35,165 bases of DNA from Silicimonas sp. (GTDB lineage: Bacteria; Pseudomonadota; Alphaproteobacteria; Rhodobacterales; Rhodobacteraceae): the NCBI GenBank assembly GCA_013003245.1, contig JABDJX010000152.1:1-35165 (forward strand). The letters run 5' to 3'. How positions within the stretch are numbered: the stretch's first letter is position 1; every line of letters starts with the position of its first letter. The position numbers and the translations under genes were made by a program. The notes below the pieces were generated by a model. It did not search any database. It had not been told where the DNA came from and was given only the letters and a program-made list of their open reading frames with translations. Shown here piece after piece: positions 31,343 through 35,165 of this stretch.

Positions 31343-33291
31343 GCGTCTTTAAGAAGCTGCGACGACAGGGCCCTGAGCGCTATAGGCGTGACAGGTTTTT
31401 GCAAGATCGGAAAGCCGCTGTCTGCCGCGTCACGCAGTCGCTCGGCCCCGGTTTCGGCGGTGACGAGGAAAGCTGGCACCTTTTGACCAGCGATCCGGTG
31501 TACCTCGGCGATGGCATCCAGCCCTGTTTGGCCGCCATCCAAGCGATAGTCGGTCACGACAAGGTCGGGCACGCCTCCGATTGTGACTGCTTCGACGGTA
31601 TCGTACACGCCCTCGGCCAAGGTCACATCGCAGCCCCAAGACCGAAAAGTGCCCGCCATGCTGTCGCGGACAAGTGCGTCGTTTTCAACCACAAGTACGC
31701 GCCGACCTTCGAGCGGCTCGAATGACGTGGACGGCTCGGGTCCGGGGTCTCTGGTATCGGCAACGGACAAACTCAATGAAAACCGCGTTCCGTGGGCGGG
31801 GGTCGAGACAAGCTCGAGCTTGTGGTCCAGCAGCTGCGCCAGACGGTCAACGATTGAAAGCCCAAGGCCAAGGCTTTCTGACCTGTTTTGTGCTGCAGGT
31901 GCAAAGCTGACGAATTCTTTGAATATCTCCTCCTGCATCTCGGACGGAATACCTGGACCGGTATCGCAGACATCGATCCTGGCGCTATCACCGCGAAGAC
32001 GGCACCCCACAAGGACGCCACCTTCGCTGGTCGCGCTGATCGCGTTCGACACAAGGTTCAAAAGGATGCGTTCCAACAAGATTAGGTCGCTTCGCACCCA
32101 GTAACCTGAGGGAACAACGCGCAGTTGCAGGTCCTTATTGGCAGCCGCCGTCGCGAAAGTTGCTTCAATTCGATCCAGAACGGTGGAGATCGGGAAGGAT
32201 GAGACGTTGGTTTCAAGGACGCCAGCTTCCAGCTTCGACATGTCAAGAAGGGCGTCGAACAATTCGTTGGTCGATGCGGCGGCCTCGGAGATTTTTTCTT
32301 CCAAACGGCGGCGTTCGTCGGGGGCAGGGCCGTCGCGCAGCTGCCCGATGAAAAGGTTGAGCGCGTGAAGCGGTTGGCGAAGATCGTGGCTGGCGGTGGC
32401 AAGAAAGCGGGTCTTGAACTGGTTGGCGGTTTCCAACTCGGCGGTGCGCTCGGCAACTTCCATTTCCAGACGCTCGGCGGCTTCGGCGCGCTCTTCTAGC
32501 AAGCGGTTCCGCTCTTCAGCCGTGACCCGAAAGGTTTCGACCGTGCGGGTCATTTCATCAACTTCGTCGCCCCCCTTGGCAACGGGCAAAACCGTGCGCA
32601 GATCGCCGCCTGCGATTGACAGCATCGCCTTGCTCAGGTCGGTCAGCCGCATAACGAAGTTACGGTCGACCACCAGCCAGGTGAAAATCAAGAGCATCAG
32701 GACGCTAAGGCCTCCAATGGCAATTCCCGCAATGACAGGGCGGTTATGAATCTCTCGCTCACGGTCTACTGCGGCCTGCAATTGCACGCGCAAATCGCGG
32801 GAAAGATCGGTAAGTGCCGAGGCGACATTGACGAGGGACGCGTCGAGAAAGATCGCGCGCTCAAGCAGCGTGTCCATATCCACCGTATCGACCGACAGGG
32901 CCGCTTCCGTCCGCGCCAATTCTGCGGGCAGGCCGCTAAACACCCGCTCAAGCGCAATCTGGCTATCCTGCGCGGTTTCACGCGTCGCCGCTGCGGTGAT
33001 CGACCGGATGCGTTGCTCCAGATTGTCAAAAATTTCGCGAAAAGCCCCGAGTCCTTCGTCGCCCGTGGCTCTGTCTGCAACGAAACTTTGCGGCAACCGC
33101 TTTGCCTCGGCACGAAGTTCGGACACCAGATCGTTCGCCGTGAAGGCGTCTTCGATCGTTTTGTGTGTCTCGGCGATGAACGTCACGGCCTCTTGCAGCT
33201 CGCGGACGAAATACGTGACCAGAGCGATCTGCAGTACCAGCAATCCGACTGGCACCGTGATGGCGAGCAAAAGCTTGCTGCGGATCCTCAT
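31339..33291 (-). CDS. Hybrid sensor histidine kinase with C-terminal receiver
   Basis: This 650-residue membrane protein has TM1 at about 7-29, a mostly helical periplasmic region (30-185) and TM2 at about 186-208. HAMP (about 210-262) and a coiled coil to 290 follow. The HisKA has His302 in ATASHDLRQPLHALNLF, and the ATPase domain has NLVSNAISAT, DTGPGIP and GLGLSIV. The receiver ends the protein with Asp581 in VVTDYRLDGG and a final Lys in LQKPVTP. HDLRQPLHAL with a C-terminal receiver is typical of alphaproteobacterial hybrid kinases paired with NarL regulators. The binding-protein gene lies 24 bases upstream on the same strand, so the sensor domain may read a ligand-loaded periplasmic protein. 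Its stop overlaps the response-regulator stop by 4 bases. Confidence 0.93.
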   Translation of the reverse strand: MRIRSKLLLAITVPVGLLVLQIALVTYFVRELQEAVTFIAETHKTIEDAFTANDLVSELRAEAKRLPQSFVADRATGDEGLGAFREIFDNLEQRIRSITAAATRETAQDSQIALERVFSGLPAELARTEAALSVDTVDMDTLLERAIFLDASLVNVASALTDLSRDLRVQLQAAVDREREIHNRPVIAGIAIGGLSVLMLLIFTWLVVDRNFVMRLTDLSKAMLSIAGGDLRTVLPVAKGGDEVDEMTRTVETFRVTAEERNRLLEERAEAAERLEMEVAERTAELETANQFKTRFLATASHDLRQPLHALNLFIGQLRDGPAPDERRRLEEKISEAAASTNELFDALLDMSKLEAGVLETNVSSFPISTVLDRIEATFATAAANKDLQLRVVPSGYWVRSDLILLERILLNLVSNAISATSEGGVLVGCRLRGDSARIDVCDTGPGIPSEMQEEIFKEFVSFAPAAQNRSESLGLGLSIVDRLAQLLDHKLELVSTPAHGTRFSLSLSVADTRDPGPEPSTSFEPLEGRRVLVVENDALVRDSMAGTFRSWGCDVTLAEGVYDTVEAVTIGGVPDLVVTDYRLDGGQTGLDAIAEVHRIAGQKVPAFLVTAETGAERLRDAADSGFPILQKPVTPIALRALSSQLLKDA

Positions 33292-33315
33292 GACGGCGCA
33301 TGTCTACGGGCCGGA

Positions 33316-34644
33316 TTAGATTTTGCCCGCATCGCGCCACTTCTGAAATATCGGGGTAATCTCGGCCTGAGCAAGGTCCATCGCCTCTTTCGGAGTTGCT
33401 GAACCACTGGCCACCCGAGCAAACATGGCGGAGATGATACGCTGGTTCAGCACATCATCCGTTGCGGCATTAGAATGTCCCGGGTGACCAAGGTTGGTCA
33501 GTCCATCGGCCAAGTTGAGCAGAATGTTATAGCGACCCGGTCTGTCTTTCGATGCCCCGATCAGATGGGCCATATCAGGTACGGTTCCGGGGTAACTTGG
33601 CATGTTTTGAAACCCGCTGTGGATCAGCCCTTCGCTGAACGCCGCCATGTAATCCAGCAGGAATTTTTGCGCGCCCGTAATATTCCGTGCGAACTTCCAG
33701 ATGACGTAAGTGTTTGTTGCATAGGCCGGACCGCCGCGGCCAAACGGGCCTGCGGGCAACGACGCAAGTGCTAAGTCGGGCTCGATGGGAAGCCCCTTCG
33801 CCTCCGCCGCCCGAATGATCGACATCGTGTCTATGGTAAGACTGACATCTCCGGAAAGGATGGCCAGATTGTTGGACGGAGATGTCCAGTTCAAAACATC
33901 GGGCGACATGGTCTCTTCGAACAGGGCTTTGGCGAAATTCAACGCCTCCAATGTGTTCTGCGACGCCAACGCCAAATGGCCATCCTCAGTCTGCACAGAC
34001 GCGCCGAATGCAGCCATCAGCGCGCGCAGGCTATGTTCAGCATTGTGTTCCGGGGCAAAACTGATCCCGACCGGTGAATTGTGCAGCAGCTTTGCCGCAC
34101 GCCCCGCTTTTCGGATGTCTTCCCATGTCGAGGGTGACGTCCCGACTGCGTCCCAGACGTCCCTGCGATAGGTCAGCAGCGTCGGCGCAAAGCTTTCGAT
34201 AAAGCCGTGATGCACACCGGTGCGGGGATTGACGTTGCTTCGGCCCACAAAAGCATGGGCCTTGCCAAAACGAAGTTCGCATTCCTCGTGGATTTCACGG
34301 TGATTGATTGTGTGGTCTTCAAACGAAGGCTTGGGCGACAGGAAAAGAACCAGATCATGGCCCTCGCCAGCTGCTATTTCCGCCGCTGCACGGTGCCCGA
34401 TTTCTCCCAAGCCAACGTTAGTGACGATGACATGCGTGTCGTTTTTCGCGCCCCAGGTTTTGACAAAAACGTCATTAAACCAAACCTCATAAGCCGGTAC
34501 AAAATTCTTCCAGCGCATAAGACGAAGCGTTTTTGACCGCGTAGTCTGGCTTTGAGCGATCGTCGGAGCGAGAACTTGGCAAGCACCAAAAGCACCGGCC
34601 CCGGCAAGTAAATGTCGCCTTCTTATTGTGCTAGAGCCACCCAA
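33316..34644 (-). CDS. Periplasmic solute-binding protein with Tat signal (ABC type, orphan)
   Basis: The start TTG 34644 has AAGGAG five bases upstream; 442 residues. The N-terminus IRRRHLLAGAGAFG is a twin-arginine signal followed by a hydrophobic stretch and a likely cut near AQSQ. The mature part has the type I extracellular solute-binding architecture of sugar/polyamine-like ABC receptors: TLLTYRRDVWDAVG, PSTWEDIRKAGRAAK, FGRGGPAYATN, and a helical C-terminus ending IFQKWRDAGKI. No permease or ATPase gene is next to it. It is followed by the hybrid kinase, so a sensory role is as likely as transport. The ligand is unknown. Tat export suggests folding before export, perhaps with a bound cofactor. 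Confidence 0.88.
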   Translation of the reverse strand: MGGSSTIRRRHLLAGAGAFGACQVLAPTIAQSQTTRSKTLRLMRWKNFVPAYEVWFNDVFVKTWGAKNDTHVIVTNVGLGEIGHRAAAEIAAGEGHDLVLFLSPKPSFEDHTINHREIHEECELRFGKAHAFVGRSNVNPRTGVHHGFIESFAPTLLTYRRDVWDAVGTSPSTWEDIRKAGRAAKLLHNSPVGISFAPEHNAEHSLRALMAAFGASVQTEDGHLALASQNTLEALNFAKALFEETMSPDVLNWTSPSNNLAILSGDVSLTIDTMSIIRAAEAKGLPIEPDLALASLPAGPFGRGGPAYATNTYVIWKFARNITGAQKFLLDYMAAFSEGLIHSGFQNMPSYPGTVPDMAHLIGASKDRPGRYNILLNLADGLTNLGHPGHSNAATDDVLNQRIISAMFARVASGSATPKEAMDLAQAEITPIFQKWRDAGKI

Positions 34645-35165
34645 ATTTGCTCCTTAAATTAGTCGTTGTCGTTATTCCGTAATTTGAGGTTTTTACACCC
34701 AAAGAGATGAACCGAGCTTAATCCAAGGCCGGCCAAACTGTCTACAATGTGCCTATTTGCCTCCGAACCTTGCCTTTAACGCCATTATTCGGCGCGTGTT
34801 TGCACCAAAACTGCCACCGGTGCAGGCCGCAGCATTGGTCGCTATCGGTTTCACGCCCCCACGATTGTTTTCAGCCGCGATCCTTTGACGCCGTAGAACT
34901 AAGTGTCACCACACCACCCTTGCCGACGCTCACAGGTCGGTTCTGCGAATATTTGCTGCGTGAGCGAAGGGCGAAAAAGGAATGACAGCTGTGTCTCGCG
35001 ATCCAGTCGTCCAGCTGGGCTCAAATGCTACATGATGTACGACCGTCCTGTTTGGATGGCTCCTGCATAGCAAGACTTTTTTGAGCTGATATGAGCGTCT
35101 GTCAGATGCAGTCGTGTGTTCCCGCTGCCCGGCAGGCGATGCTTACATCGCCGAGAGGGGCCTGT
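34645..35165. other. Right-end non-coding stretch of 521 bases
   Basis: I see no supportable gene. The 78-residue ORF at 34749-34985 has an arbitrary-looking composition and no ribosome-binding site. The promoter of the solute-binding gene should lie in the AT-rich first 60 bases. The minus-strand frame entering from the right edge (from about 35164) stays open only to a TGA near 35105, too short to call a gene end. Confidence 0.5.
34927..34966. repeat. Inverted repeat CGCTCAC...GTGAGCG
   Basis: Perfect 7-base arms (34927-34933 and 34960-34966) flank 26 bases containing TTCTGCGAATATTTGCTGC. The form suggests a member of a dispersed non-coding repeat family rather than a terminator, because no T-run follows and no gene ends here. 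Whether copies exist elsewhere in the genome was not testable. Confidence 0.4.

Noticed and set aside
34749-34985. 78-residue ORF near the right edge
   Set aside because: No ribosome-binding site and Cys/His/Pro-rich random composition; it overlaps an inverted repeat in a non-coding stretch.
1-35165. CRISPR arrays, tRNA/rRNA genes, transposases, integrases or phage genes
   Set aside because: None were seen; no regular direct repeats, no cloverleaf-like CCA-ended segment and no DDE or tyrosine recombinase motifs appear in the translated frames.

Overview
The window looks like a chromosomal stretch from a marine alphaproteobacterium, most likely the Roseobacter group of Rhodobacteraceae. The grounds are the high GC content, the many ATGA/GTGA-coupled genes, a TRAP transporter, and the mix of hydantoinase, MmgE/PrpD and GntR genes. 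This assignment is inference from gene style; no rRNA or tRNA is present to confirm it.

About 28.5 kb (1-28487) is one dense catabolic region. A plus-strand operon (1-4668) enters from the left edge and carries the end of an isochorismatase-type amidohydrolase, MmgE/PrpD, an FAD dehydrogenase, a second MmgE/PrpD and a Rid-family protein. It meets a minus-strand TRAP operon dctP-dctQ-dctM (7589-4665), with a strong hairpin between dctP and dctQ. Divergent from dctP is an unusual nitroreductase-methyltransferase fusion (7837-9204). A hydantoinase-like amidohydrolase (9212-10594, minus) is divergent from a plus operon of two NodB/PuuE-like deacetylases, a GntR/FCD regulator and a PEP mutase/isocitrate lyase-family lyase (10624-13971). 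Facing that is a minus operon of MmgE/PrpD, D-carbamoylase, D-hydantoinase and hydantoin racemase (18358-13956). A racemase-like gene with an in-frame amber codon follows (18441-19208). Last comes a long plus operon (19277-28487): GntR/UTRA regulator, aconitase-family large and small subunits, a second lyase, HyuB, HyuA, an isochorismatase-like protein with Gly in place of the catalytic Cys, and a second FAD dehydrogenase.

Read together, the genes suggest uptake of an organic acid by TRAP, opening of cyclic amides, ureides or imides by several unrelated hydrolases, and removal of the remaining amide or carbamoyl groups. Desaturation and hydration of the resulting (substituted) dicarboxylate would follow, with retro-aldol/Claisen cleavage by the KxCGH lyases. 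The order hydratase large subunit - small subunit - lyase resembles the 2,3-dimethylmaleate hydratase/dimethylmalate lyase module of nicotinate fermenters. The true substrate cannot be read from sequence. Repeated families (three MmgE/PrpD, two lyases, two FAD dehydrogenases, two racemase-like proteins, three hydantoinase types) suggest parallel routes for stereoisomers or side-chain variants.

Right of 28.5 kb the character changes. There is an SDR oxidoreductase flanked by non-coding DNA with inverted repeats, a small HEXXH protein, a NarL-type response regulator, and a minus-strand pair of Tat-exported solute-binding protein and hybrid histidine kinase. The last ~520 bases hold no gene I can support.
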